A stretch of 64,000 bases of DNA from Exiguobacterium sp. (GCF_020832205.1 NZ_JAFIFD010000003.1:62001-126000), one strand, 5' to 3'; shown: positions 9,073-18,727, counted from the stretch's first letter. The notes: generated by a model not told the origin, from the sequence alone. Numbers and translations are program-made.

Positions 9073-10365
9073 ATGAAAAGTATCGTCGTGCTGTTGACGA
9101 TCGTCAGTGCGCTCAGCAGTCAAATCTTGCCGCAAATCTTATTTCTCGCCGTCATGGCGCTCGGTGACGGGGTGGAGCGCTTGATCCCGTTCATGATCTT
9201 TTATGTCTCCAGCATGTCAGGATTGTTGGTGTGGATGTATGTGATCGGTCGTGCCGGCTCAAAACGTACTTTTTTGATGGCGCTCGCCGTGTTGGCGCTC
9301 GGTCTCTGTTGCTGGTTTTTACCGTTTTCTTGGGGAATCGAAGTGAGTGCGTTTCTCGTCGGGGTCGGATCGATTGGAGTTGGGACGATTTGGACGACAA
9401 TCTTGTCCCAATTGAAAGAGGGTTCTCCGCAAAGTGATGGGGGCAGCTCCCTTCCGCTCGTCGTCATGCTCATCACATGGATCGCATTGTTTTCATACAC
9501 GCTCACACGCTCGTACGATTTCGCGGTCTTGTTGTTTTTAGTCAGCCTCATCTTGCCATTGTCGTTCATAAGAAAGCTACCGCTCACGCGCGAAGCGACG
9601 TGGACGTTCTCGACGACCTTGTTTCTTCGGGCGTTTCTCGTCGTCACCGTCTTCACGCTCGCAAGCCGGCTCGTCAGTTTACTGGAAGGGATGCGCGGCT
9701 ACCTCGAAATCTTCATCTTGACGCTGCTTCTCGTCAGCTACGTCGTCTGGCTCATGGTGCAACGAAAGACGCGGGATTATGTGACGGCGAAATCGACACG
9801 ACAAGTCCAGTTTTTGGCGTATGCGGTCGGCCTGTTCGGCGGATGGACGTTGATTGGGGCCGTCTTCACGAGTCTGGCCTTATATTCGTCCAACGTTCTT
9901 CTCTTTTACGTATTCGTGCCGTTTTTACTTGGCGTCATCGGCTGGATTCTCTTCGGACGGATGCTGCCCGGTGTGAAGCATCCTTATATGTCGTTACTCG
10001 TCTCATCCCTCTGCTTCTTTCTTGGATTTTGGCATCCAATCGCATTCCTTCCAGTCTTGTTCGTGAGCGGCTACGTCCAGACGATGTATTCGAGCGTCGG
10101 ACATATGCACCTGTATACAGCGTACGGTCAGAACAAGGAGTTCGCCGCCCTCGTCATGCAGCTATGGAAGAAGTTTGGGATGGTCGTCGCGCAAGTATCG
10201 CTCATGCTCGGCATCCTCGCTTACGGACTGACCGTCGGGAAAACCGTCAATGCCGACTTGTCGTTCGCGATCCCTGAAAGTTGGATGGTTGGAGTGCTCG
10301 CGGTGACGTGGACGGTAAACGTCGCCGTCATCACAGTCTATTGGCGTCAAATCGTTCGCAACTAA
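9073..10365 (+). CDS. hypothetical 12-helix membrane protein (MFS-like)
   Basis: 430 residues with about 12 hydrophobic segments and a short charged mid-loop (VQRKTRDYVTAKSTRQVQ) dividing two six-helix halves, the general layout of a major facilitator. The canonical MFS loop 2-3 motif is only weakly visible (YVIGRAGSKRTF), so a substrate cannot be named. ATG 9073 follows GGAGGGCGG. The gene stands alone between the divergent hemAT gene and rpoE; B. subtilis has acdA at this place, so it looks like a lineage-specific insertion in the block. Confidence 0.65.
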   Translation: MKSIVVLLTIVSALSSQILPQILFLAVMALGDGVERLIPFMIFYVSSMSGLLVWMYVIGRAGSKRTFLMALAVLALGLCCWFLPFSWGIEVSAFLVGVGSIGVGTIWTTILSQLKEGSPQSDGGSSLPLVVMLITWIALFSYTLTRSYDFAVLLFLVSLILPLSFIRKLPLTREATWTFSTTLFLRAFLVVTVFTLASRLVSLLEGMRGYLEIFILTLLLVSYVVWLMVQRKTRDYVTAKSTRQVQFLAYAVGLFGGWTLIGAVFTSLALYSSNVLLFYVFVPFLLGVIGWILFGRMLPGVKHPYMSLLVSSLCFFLGFWHPIAFLPVLFVSGYVQTMYSSVGHMHLYTAYGQNKEFAALVMQLWKKFGMVVAQVSLMLGILAYGLTVGKTVNADLSFAIPESWMVGVLAVTWTVNVAVITVYWRQIVRN

Positions 10366-10455
10366 GTCGAAACAATTTCTTCTAGCTTTTTTATATCGGT
10401 TTTGTTTATAATGAGGAGTGATGTTTAACAAGTGACGGAAAAGGAGTGTCCTTTA

Positions 10456-10935
10456 ATGAATAAATCGTTGATCGATTTCGTTTACGAGATTCTTCAAGAG
10501 ACTGGTGAGCAACCAGTATCATTTGATGAGATCCGTGCGCAAATCAGACAAAACTATACGTTCGCCAGTGAAGAGGAAGAGCTCGAGAAAATCGCGCAAC
10601 TCTACACGGACATGAACATCGACGGACTATTCGTCAACTTGGGAGCTAACCGTTGGGCGCTTCGTGTTTGGTATCCGTTCGATAAGTCGGACGAGGATCT
10701 TGTCATCGAGGCACGTCAACGCGGTGAGCTTGACGAGTTCGAAGAAGATCTCGATGAGACGGACGAAGGAATCGTCGATATCGAAGACGACCTTGACGTC
10801 TTTGCAAAAGGTGAAGATTTTGATGCATCTGAGTTCGACACAGAAGATGACGCCGAAAAAGTTCCAGACCTTGACGAGTTCGAGGACGAAGACTTGGACG
10901 ACGACCTCGATGTCGAAGACGAGGATGATTTATAA
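10456..10935 (+). CDS. rpoE: RNA polymerase delta subunit RpoE
   Basis: Accessory subunit of Gram-positive RNA polymerase that speeds enzyme recycling and affects initiation at promoters sensitive to the first NTP. 159 residues: an N-terminal HARE-HTH domain (about 1-90, ending RWALRVWYPFDKSDED) and an unstructured, extremely acidic tail (Asp/Glu-rich, about 95-159). ATG 10456 is chosen because AAGGAG is 9 bases upstream; an upstream in-frame GTG lacks a ribosome site. It lies directly before pyrG as in Bacillus. Confidence 0.95.
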   Translation: MNKSLIDFVYEILQETGEQPVSFDEIRAQIRQNYTFASEEEELEKIAQLYTDMNIDGLFVNLGANRWALRVWYPFDKSDEDLVIEARQRGELDEFEEDLDETDEGIVDIEDDLDVFAKGEDFDASEFDTEDDAEKVPDLDEFEDEDLDDDLDVEDEDDL

Positions 10936-10992
10936 GAGACCGCAAAAAGCCGGGCATTTGTCCCGGCTAGGCGTGTCTCTTTTTCTTTTTTG
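10936..10992 (+). terminator. terminator after rpoE
   Basis: An inner stem AGCCGGG/CCCGGCT (10948-10968) is extended by an outer stem GAGACCGC/GCGTGTCTC, then TTTTTCTTTTTT. Confidence 0.85.
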
Positions 10993-11021
10993 CCGGTTCG
11001 TGAAAAAGAAAAAATAATAAC

Positions 11022-12769
<1,748 letters not shown>

Positions 12770-12775
12770 GCGGAA

Positions 12776-12801
12776 GGTCACAGTTCACTGTGGCCTTTTT
12801 T
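12776..12801 (+). terminator. terminator after pyrG
   Basis: Stem GGTCACAG/CTGTGGCC with a 4-base loop, then six Ts. Confidence 0.88.
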
Positions 12802-12899
12802 CTCGGCCCAAAGGCTGAACGTGTCAACTGCTTCCGGTGGATACATGTTGGCTGAAATCCGGGTACACTAAGAGTAGAACCGGGAGAGGGCGATGCGAT

Positions 12900-13730
12900 A
12901 TGCGGGAACGATGGATGATTTATGGAGGATACGGGATGGCGCTCGTCATGCTCAGCCTGTTGCCTTTCTTCGTCTTGCCGACGCTGTTGTTGCCGTATCA
13001 ATTAGGGTGGACCGGTGTCGTCTTACTCGCGCTCTCAATCGGCTTGTTGCGTTCGATCCGGGACGGGTCGAACATCTATTTAAAGCAGATGCTGAAAGTG
13101 ACGTTCAGCCTGTTCATCTTGTTCGTCTTCATCTACTACGTGTCGTTCGGTCTCATCCTTTACGACACGTACGGTCTCGACCGGCTGCTTGAACGTTACG
13201 AAGATCAAGCGTTGCTCGTGTTCGCCGCCTTCAGTTTCCTGCAACCGATCGCCTTGCCGGTACCGGAAGCAATCAGCGTCCCGATCGGAAGTGTCGCCCT
13301 CGGGCCGTTTCGGGCGGCGCTTGTCGGCAGTGTCGCGACGACGCTCGGCATTCTCGTCATGTACGGGTTTGCCCGCTTTGGCCGGGACCGGGTCATGCGT
13401 TTAATCGATGCGGACAAGCTCGCGACGTATGACCGTTACGTCGACAAGTATGGTCTCGGCGTCTTGCTCGTCTTGTTCATCATTCCGGTTTTGCCGGATG
13501 AAGTCATTTGTCTTGCGGCCGGGTTCAGCCGGGTTCCGTTCGTCCGCTTCGCCGCGATCGCCGTGTCGGCGAAACTCGTGACTTCGTTCGGCCTCGCTTA
13601 CTCGGTATCGCTCGGCGAACTGTTCATCACCGGGGCGAGTCCGTTCGCCATCGTTTCCGTGACGGCGAGCCTTATGCTCATCGTCTTGGCACTTATTTGG
13701 CGAAAACGAAAAAAAGGGAATTCGAACTGA
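12900..13730 (+). CDS. TVP38/TMEM64 (DedA-like) family membrane protein
   Basis: 276 residues, multi-pass. The central part carries the SNARE-assoc/VTT pattern: a re-entrant segment with PIALPVPEAISVPIGSVALGP, a G-rich helix with FARFGRD, and a second re-entrant helix around IIPVLPDEVICLAAG. Family members are thought to move or scramble lipids or lipid carriers; the specific role here is unknown. The N-terminal 90 residues add three further helices. ATG 12900 is supported by GGAGAGGG nine bases upstream; a longer in-frame start has no such site. Confidence 0.8.
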   Translation: MRERWMIYGGYGMALVMLSLLPFFVLPTLLLPYQLGWTGVVLLALSIGLLRSIRDGSNIYLKQMLKVTFSLFILFVFIYYVSFGLILYDTYGLDRLLERYEDQALLVFAAFSFLQPIALPVPEAISVPIGSVALGPFRAALVGSVATTLGILVMYGFARFGRDRVMRLIDADKLATYDRYVDKYGLGVLLVLFIIPVLPDEVICLAAGFSRVPFVRFAAIAVSAKLVTSFGLAYSVSLGELFITGASPFAIVSVTASLMLIVLALIWRKRKKGNSN

Positions 13731-13776
13731 CGTCTTGAAAGGGATTTGGACTCTGTATGTATGAAAGGAAGACGTC

Positions 13777-14331
13777 ATGAATCTAGTAAAAGAACCGGTC
13801 ATTCGACCGATCCAAGCAACCGATTTAAATCGGATTTGGGAATTGATGTATAAAGAAGCACAGCCGGAGTGGAAACAGTGGGACGCTCCGTATTTCGAAC
13901 ATCGCGCCATGTCTGAAGCCGAGTTCGCGCACATAGCGGACACGTTCGTCGGCCGCGAGGACATGTGGGTGATCGAAGTCGACGGGACGGTTTCCGGTAC
14001 TGTCTCCTATTATTTCGAAGATGCCGGCAAAGAATGGCTCGAAGTGGGGATCATCCTTCATCAATCGAAACGATGGAATCGAGGTGTCGGGACGAAAGCG
14101 CTCACGCTTTGGGTTGATCACCTCTTCCGCACGCTTCCGACGGTCCGGGTCGGATTGACGACGTGGTCCGGTAACGAGCGGATGGTGCGTGTCGCCGAAA
14201 AAGTCGGCATGCAGCTCGAAGGACGAATGCGCCAAGTGCGCGTCGTCCGCGGGGAACGTTACGACTCGATTCGGATGGGGATGCTACGGGAAGAATGGGA
14301 AGACAAACGAAAGCGCAACGTCTCAAATTGA
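13777..14331 (+). CDS. GNAT family N-acetyltransferase (RimJ/RimL-like)
   Basis: 184 residues. The GNAT core is seen as WLEVGIILHQSKRWNRGVGTKAL (acetyl-CoA loop), then LTTWSGNERMVRVAEKVGMQLEGRMR and the terminal DSIRMGMLREEW, which is the RimJ/RimL-type ending used by enzymes that acetylate protein N-termini or small amines. The substrate is unknown. ATG 13777 follows GAAAGGAAG. The gene's 3' end forms part of the convergent terminator shared with the AraC gene on the other strand. Confidence 0.85.
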   Translation: MNLVKEPVIRPIQATDLNRIWELMYKEAQPEWKQWDAPYFEHRAMSEAEFAHIADTFVGREDMWVIEVDGTVSGTVSYYFEDAGKEWLEVGIILHQSKRWNRGVGTKALTLWVDHLFRTLPTVRVGLTTWSGNERMVRVAEKVGMQLEGRMRQVRVVRGERYDSIRMGMLREEWEDKRKRNVSN

Positions 14332-14346
14332 GGCGTTGCGCTTTTT
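14311..14346. terminator. convergent terminator overlapping the acetyltransferase stop
   Basis: Arms AAGCGCAACG / CGTTGCGCTT with inner CTC/GAG pairing, then a T run. The left arm is coding sequence of the acetyltransferase. It serves the plus-strand gene and may also stop the minus-strand araC-type gene. Confidence 0.82.
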
Positions 14347-15088
14347 ATAGGTGGAACAGTTGCCGATATTGGAGCGGTGTCATTCGCTTATATGATTTAA
14401 AAGCGTTGATGTACGCCGTACACGAGGCGAAGCGATACTTCTCACCGATCGTGCAAATCGGTAGGCTCGTCCCGAGCAGATCGGCGATGGATGCGTCGAT
14501 TCGGCGGCGGCGAATCCGTTCTGGGACGCTCTCGCCGACTTCTTGTTTGAAGAGAGCGGACAGATAGTTGTTCGAGAGACCGACTTGGTCGGCAATCCAT
14601 GGGAGCGACAACGTGTCGTCTTTTAAATGCTCTTCAATTAACTGAAGCGTCGCCGAGACGTTCGGGTTCGTCGAGACGGGCGGTGACAAGAAGGCTGTCA
14701 TTTTCGTCAAATAGTCGACGATGACCGGAATCGCATATAAAAAATCGAGCGTCGTCTCGAACTCATCGATCAACGTCAAGAGCGCACTCGTATAAGTGAG
14801 TGCGGTCTGCACGTTCGGATTGTCGATCGGGATGAGGCGGATGACATGGTAGACGAGACCGCGGTAATAGAAGCGGACACTGACATACTCATCCTCCGTC
14901 GGTAGAGTCAATAAATCGAGCGTCAACGTCTCGAGCAACTGCTCGGCCCGGATAGGGTGGGCGTTTCGGAGCGCGCTCACAATTTGTTGGTCGAGTGTAT
15001 AAAAGTTGTCGACATGGGAAAAATCATCGAACAAGTTCTTGTCCCGATGCAGGTGGTGGAGGAATTGACGTTTGATTTTAGTTTCCAA
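14345..15088 (-). CDS. AraC family transcriptional regulator
   Basis: 247 residues. The C-terminal 100 residues are the double helix-turn-helix of AraC/XylS (LSLPWIADQVGLSNNYLSALFKQEVG, then ICTIGEKYRFASCTAYINAFKSYKRMTPLQYR). The N-terminal 140 residues are helical and match no sugar-binding cupin, so the inducer is unknown. The frame opens with TTG at 15088 and I see no in-frame ATG that would keep the N-terminal helices. The best ribosome site (GAGGAAAG) is rather far upstream, so the start is uncertain. The small coiled-coil gene lies 25 bases upstream in the same direction. Confidence 0.8.
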   Translation of the reverse strand: METKIKRQFLHHLHRDKNLFDDFSHVDNFYTLDQQIVSALRNAHPIRAEQLLETLTLDLLTLPTEDEYVSVRFYYRGLVYHVIRLIPIDNPNVQTALTYTSALLTLIDEFETTLDFLYAIPVIVDYLTKMTAFLSPPVSTNPNVSATLQLIEEHLKDDTLSLPWIADQVGLSNNYLSALFKQEVGESVPERIRRRRIDASIADLLGTSLPICTIGEKYRFASCTAYINAFKSYKRMTPLQYRQLFHL

Positions 15089-15113
15089 GCGGTACTTTCA
15101 CTTCTTTCCTCAT

Positions 15114-15329
15114 TCATTTGTCGGTTCGCGGGTCTTGTCGTTTCGTCGTCTGCTTCAGTTCGGCGAGCTCTTTCACGAGCGCTTCTTCGCGAGAGCGGGT
15201 AGCGGCCTCGAGCTGTTCTTCGAGCGCCTTGCTCTTTTGACGATACGTTTCAGCGACTTGTTTTGTTCGTCGTTGGTGCTGATTGAGCTGTTTGTTATAA
15301 GCATCGAGATCGATTGGCTTTCTAGTCAT
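15114..15329 (-). CDS. small coiled-coil protein, hypothetical
   Basis: 71 residues, highly charged. Residues 10-60 form one continuous predicted coiled coil rich in Gln, Lys and Glu, with no membrane segment. ATG 15329 has AAGGGGGG upstream, which rules out the longer in-frame start. It precedes the AraC-type regulator by 25 bases on the same strand and may be cotranscribed. I do not recognise a family. Confidence 0.6.
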   Translation of the reverse strand: MTRKPIDLDAYNKQLNQHQRRTKQVAETYRQKSKALEEQLEAATRSREEALVKELAELKQTTKRQDPRTDK

Positions 15330-15586
15330 ACATATCCCCCCTTCAAAAGACGGATAAACAGACAGAAGCGGCGTCATACCGCTGTCTCAATGGGAATTGG
15401 CTGTCTGCACTTAGCTTACGAATGGGAATGATACTTGGAAAGTTAGGTCAACTGAAAAGGAGGCGTGAAAACGAATAAAAATGTGTCTAAAATGTGACGA
15501 AGACAGTCGCGGGCATCACACAAATTCTTTTTGGCGGACAAATGACGTTGACGCTAATTTGTCAACATCGCAGGCAAGCCTTTTGC

Positions 15587-15592
15587 TACAAT
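15587..15592 (+). promoter_or_regulatory. possible extended -10 of the pdaC-like gene
   Basis: TGCTACAAT contains an extended -10 element about 35 bases before the start codon; no good -35 is present at the usual distance. Low confidence. Confidence 0.35.
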
Positions 15593-15625
15593 CGAAACGA
15601 TGAAAATTGAATAGGAGAGAGAACG

Positions 15626-16957
15626 ATGAAACGAAACTTGTTGCTTGTCATGCTCATTTTACTAGGGTTGGGGACGTGGTACTATATGGCGGGGGCGGCT
15701 CCGACGACGAAAAAAGTACCAGCGCCTTCTTTCACTGGCAAGTATCCGGGCCTCTATTTGACGGTCGAAAGTGAACAGACGAGGCACTATACGATGGCAG
15801 TGTCTGTCCCAAAGACCGACCATGACGCCTTGAACGAGACGCTCGACACTTTCATTAAGGAAAAAAAAGAAGGATTTCAAGAACGCCTTACGGTGAGTCG
15901 TGGACAACAAGGCCACTTGAACATCCAAACCGATTCATTTAAGACGAGTGAATCGTCTTACACGCTTGTGTTGCAAACGTATGCGTTCACAGGAGGCGCG
16001 AACGGTCAATCGACGGTCGACGTGTTTCACTTAGATATCGAGGCGGGGAAATTTCTCGAATGGGGAGATGTTTTCCACGATGACGAAGACACGCTAACGT
16101 GGTTCCAGACGACCGTGGCCGAGCAGTTACATAGAAACGAATACGTGTTTGAAGAACTAGTCGAAGAGGCACTGTCTGACCCGAAGACGACGAAATGGAT
16201 GCTCACATCGTCCGGGCTGACGGTATGGTTCGACGAATATGAAGTGGCAGCCGGAGCGGCGGGTGTTGTGGAAGTGAACATCCCGCTTGAAGATGTCACC
16301 CCATACGTGTCGAAACAAATTAGCGAGCAATCAGAAGACAACATCGAAGAGACGACGGTCACGCCATCCCGACCTCCGCTCGACCCGGACGGAAAGTACG
16401 TCGCGTTGACGTTCGATGACGGTCCGCATCCGACGGTGACGCCGAAAGTGCTCGAAGCACTCGAAGCGTACGATGCGCGCGCGACGTTTTTCATGCTTGG
16501 CAGCCAAATCGAATTTTATCCGGATGTGGCAAAAGCGGTCGCTTCGGCAGGGCATGAGCTGGCGAACCATACGGAGCACCATCCGAACTTGGCCCAATTG
16601 CCGCTTGACGGGATTGAAGCCGAGCTCGAGAGCGTGGATCAGCGAATCGAACAGCTCGTCGGCGAACGGGCTAAACTCGTCCGTCCACCGTATGGGGCTA
16701 AAAATGAAGAGGTAGAACGAGTCATTGAAATGCGTGGCCAGACTCTGGCCTTATGGACGGTCGATTCGCTCGATTGGAGTCACCGCAACCCGTCCGAGAT
16801 GCATAAGCTGATTGTAGACGGGGTCCACCCGAGTGCGGTCGTGCTCATGCACGACATCCACGCCTCGACGGCGGAAGGACTGCCGCGCGTCCTTGCCACG
16901 CTCGAACGTGAAGGGTACGAGTTCGTGACGATGAGCGAGTTGTTAACGATTCAATGA
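15626..16957 (+). CDS. PdaC-like polysaccharide deacetylase with DUF3298-type domain
   Basis: Exported, membrane-tethered enzyme expected to deacetylate peptidoglycan or another envelope glycan. 443 residues: an N-terminal signal anchor (about 4-24), a DUF4163/DUF3298-type domain (about 45-225) as in B. subtilis PdaC, then a NodB domain (about 250-440). All five NodB motifs are visible: TFDDGPHP, the metal-binding HELANHTEHHP, RPPYGA, LWTVDSLDW and VLMHDIH. Both metal His and the catalytic Asp and His are present. ATG 15626 follows TAGGAGAGAG. It converges on the interrupted oxidoreductase gene, with a structured non-coding cassette between them. Confidence 0.9.
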   Translation: MKRNLLLVMLILLGLGTWYYMAGAAPTTKKVPAPSFTGKYPGLYLTVESEQTRHYTMAVSVPKTDHDALNETLDTFIKEKKEGFQERLTVSRGQQGHLNIQTDSFKTSESSYTLVLQTYAFTGGANGQSTVDVFHLDIEAGKFLEWGDVFHDDEDTLTWFQTTVAEQLHRNEYVFEELVEEALSDPKTTKWMLTSSGLTVWFDEYEVAAGAAGVVEVNIPLEDVTPYVSKQISEQSEDNIEETTVTPSRPPLDPDGKYVALTFDDGPHPTVTPKVLEALEAYDARATFFMLGSQIEFYPDVAKAVASAGHELANHTEHHPNLAQLPLDGIEAELESVDQRIEQLVGERAKLVRPPYGAKNEEVERVIEMRGQTLALWTVDSLDWSHRNPSEMHKLIVDGVHPSAVVLMHDIHASTAEGLPRVLATLEREGYEFVTMSELLTIQ

Positions 16958-17026
16958 ACAAAAAAAAGCCCGGAGATCGCTTCAGGCACTGAAAAACCTC
17001 CGCTTTATCCAAGCTGGAACAGAAAG

Positions 17027-17069
17027 AAGGGAGATTGGACCGACTCATGTCGGGACAATCTCCCTTTTT
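17027..17069 (+). terminator. hairpin terminator inside the intergenic cassette
   Basis: AAGGGAGATTG / CAATCTCCCTT encloses an inner CCGAC/GTCGG stem with a TCAT loop, followed by Ts. It lies 70 bases after the deacetylase stop codon. Confidence 0.8.
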
Positions 17070-17131
17070 CCATATTAATTGGTTAAAGCCAGTATATTTC
17101 GGAATGACGCGCACGTACAGCGCCGCCCGAG

Positions 17132-17229
17132 GGCACGCCGACTCCTGGGGAATCAGCGGGCAAGGCGAGACCCAGCAGCGATGCGGTCGCGATGCGGCTC
17201 GCTGCCCGCCCCCAGGAAAGCGGCGTGCC
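17132..17229. repeat. structured interspersed repeat, copy A
   Basis: A 98-bp imperfect hairpin. From outside inwards: GGCACGCCG/CGGCGTGCC, CCTGGGG/CCCCAGG, GCGGGCA/TGCCCGC and GCGAG/CTCGC, with the conserved loop segments GAGACCCAGCAGCG and GCGATGCGGCTC. A related copy lies at 36980-37075 with compensatory changes in two stems, so base pairing is conserved rather than sequence alone. No coding function. Confidence 0.8.
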
Positions 17230-17257
17230 GGACAGGGCGGCTCGAAGGGCGATGAAG

Positions 17258-17297
17258 GCAGAGGAGCGTCATCCCATCCGGGACGGCGCTCCTCTGC
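17258..17297. terminator. GC-rich hairpin downstream of repeat A
   Basis: An 11-bp perfect stem GCAGAGGAGCG / CGCTCCTCTGC with inner TCCC/GGGA pairing. It has only a weak T-rich tail (TTAAAATC), so termination is possible but unproven. Confidence 0.5.
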
Positions 17298-17349
17298 TTA
17301 AAATCATTTAAAGTTTTTCAGTGCCATCAGATCGCTGCGGGCATTTCGT

Positions 17350-17493
17350 TTACTTCACGTGTTGATCTTTAATCGGGAACCAACCGGCACGTGTCGTGAT
17401 GGCGTTCCAAAGCGGGGCTGGGACAGCGAGCTCGGCTTGTTTGTTCAAGTCGAGCTCGGTCTCGATCTCGTCTTCACGGCCGTCTTTCACTTT
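17350..17493 (-). pseudogene. in-frame C-terminal remnant of the Old Yellow Enzyme gene
   Basis: Downstream of the TAA at 17494-17496 the same frame continues for 47 codons to a second TAA at 17350-17352. It reads KVKDGREDEIETEL, then VPAPLWNAIT, then AGWFPIKDQ. This is the normal C-terminus of YqiG-type flavin oxidoreductases, which have the same Lys-Val-x-x-Gly-Arg-Glu and Pro-x-Pro-Leu-Trp pattern. With it the protein would have about 371 residues, the family length. One substitution therefore separates the two parts. Confidence 0.8.
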
Positions 17494-18465
17494 TTAAAGC
17501 CAGTCCGGATCGATGATGAGCTCGCGGCCGAGCGCGGCGAGGTCGACAACGTCGAGGGCGTCTTCGACTTGGCCCGGGCGATGCAGCTGTCCGACTCCGA
17601 TGAGCGGGACGGCACCGTTGATACGCTTGGCGATTCGATCGATGGACCGCTCCGTCACATTTTCATTTCGCATCGAGGCGGTGTTGAAGTTCCAAAGCGA
17701 GGCGTGGATGTAGTCGAGCCCTTCCTCGAGCAACATGTCGATCAATACGTCGCTATCATCGAGCGTGATGCCCGGTTCCTCGACTTCTTCAGGCGAGAAG
17801 CGGTAGCCGACGAGGAAGTTCTCCGCGCCTTCCGCTGCCCGTTTCACCGCCCGGATGACTTCGCGCGGGAACGTGAGACGCCCAAAGACATCTCCGCCGA
17901 AGCGGTCGTCGCGTCGGTTCGAATGCGGTGAGAAGAACTGTTGAATCAAGTACGTGTTCGCCCCGTGAATCTCGACACCGTCAAATCCGGCCTCGATCGC
18001 ACGTCGTGTCGCGTCACCGAACGCTGCGATGATTGCCTCGACTTCCTCGGTCTCGAGTGCACGTGGTGTGACGGCTCCTTCACGGACCGGTGCGACCGCG
18101 CTCGCACTCACAGGTTGCTCGTTCGGGACGAGATTCGGCGGTGACATGCGACCGGCGTGGAAGATTTGTAAGATGGCTTTCGAGCCTTCCGCTTGCAGGC
18201 TTTCGGCGAGTTGGCGCAGACCCGGGATGAACTTGTCATCGTTCACGCCGAACGCGTTCGGGAAACCTTTGCCGTCTTCGGTTACGTAAGCGCACGCCGT
18301 GATGGCGAGCCCGACGTTTTTCGCGCGTTTCCGGTAATAGGCGAGTTCGTGTTCCGATACTTCCCCTGTCGGCTGTGATGAATAATGGGTCATCGGTGCG
18401 AGTACGAGCCGGTTTGGCAGCTCGACACCGTTTTTGAAATGGAAAGGTTGTAGCATGCGTTGCAT
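17494..18465 (-). CDS. NADH:flavin oxidoreductase (Old Yellow Enzyme, YqiG-like), truncated by a nonsense codon
   Basis: FMN-dependent ene-reductase of the OYE family, a TIM barrel. The visible 323 residues hold the N-terminal PMTHYSS FMN segment, the active-site HGANTYLIQQFFSPHSNRRDDRFGG (substrate His and Asn, Arg), and GVGQLHRPG plus ALGRELIIDPDW near the end of the barrel. Translation stops at TAA right after DPDWL, about 48 residues early. Those last residues normally help shape the FMN site, so activity is doubtful. ATG 18465 is chosen because GGAGGAG precedes it; an upstream TTG is less likely. Monocistronic, divergent from glpD. Confidence 0.8.
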   Translation of the reverse strand: MQRMLQPFHFKNGVELPNRLVLAPMTHYSSQPTGEVSEHELAYYRKRAKNVGLAITACAYVTEDGKGFPNAFGVNDDKFIPGLRQLAESLQAEGSKAILQIFHAGRMSPPNLVPNEQPVSASAVAPVREGAVTPRALETEEVEAIIAAFGDATRRAIEAGFDGVEIHGANTYLIQQFFSPHSNRRDDRFGGDVFGRLTFPREVIRAVKRAAEGAENFLVGYRFSPEEVEEPGITLDDSDVLIDMLLEEGLDYIHASLWNFNTASMRNENVTERSIDRIAKRINGAVPLIGVGQLHRPGQVEDALDVVDLAALGRELIIDPDWL

Positions 18466-18597
18466 ATTCAAACTCCTCCTTCGTCATGATACTTTGAAGT
18501 CTAGTCTTATGGTTTCAAAATTGCGAGCCGGAAGCTTTCGGTTCGGCACGTCGCACGTCGCGTGAGCCGTTCGATGGTTGAACGTAGGAGAATAGGG

Positions 18598-18603
18598 TAT
18601 AAT
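18598..18603 (+). promoter_or_regulatory. glpD promoter -10
   Basis: A consensus TATAAT. The -35 at normal spacing (GGTTGA region, 18575-18580) is weak, as expected for a regulated promoter. Confidence 0.6.
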
Positions 18604-18639
18604 ACAGGAGAAAAGTTGATAACCGGTTGGAGACTACAG

Positions 18640-18688
18640 AGAGACCACGACATGGGGGGCGAAGCCTTGTTTTGTTGTGGTCTCTTTT
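18640..18688 (+). promoter_or_regulatory. glpD leader terminator, candidate GlpP antitermination target
   Basis: The leader carries AGAGACCAC (18640-18648) pairing with GTGGTCTCT (18677-18685), followed by Ts, between promoter and start codon. An intrinsic terminator ahead of glpD is the arrangement used by the glycerol-3-phosphate-dependent antiterminator GlpP in B. subtilis. The segment just upstream (GGTTGGAGACTACAGAG, from 18625) is the likely binding region. GlpP itself is not in the window, so its role is inferred. Confidence 0.65.
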
Positions 18689-18727
18689 CGTATACATCGA
18701 GCCGGATTCATTATAGGAGGGAACAAG

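Larger units (their letters stand above)
16985..17325. repeat. 341-bp intergenic cassette bounded by a 13-bp inverted repeat
   Basis: GGCACTGAAAAAC at 16985-16997 recurs as its exact complement at 17313-17325. Weaker pairing continues outwards (GCCCG at 16968-16972 with CGGGC at 17338-17342). Inside lie, in order, a terminator hairpin, the structured repeat A and a second GC-rich hairpin. There is no credible protein gene: the open frames are by-products of the GC-rich stems. The outer arms could be the two halves of one convergent terminator that was split by an insertion, or the ends of a small non-autonomous element. Confidence 0.6.

Noticed and set aside
17035-17301. An 88-codon open frame across repeat A
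   Set aside because: It runs through both GC-rich hairpins and the repeat, has no ribosome site, and its sequence is dictated by the stems. Treated as non-coding.
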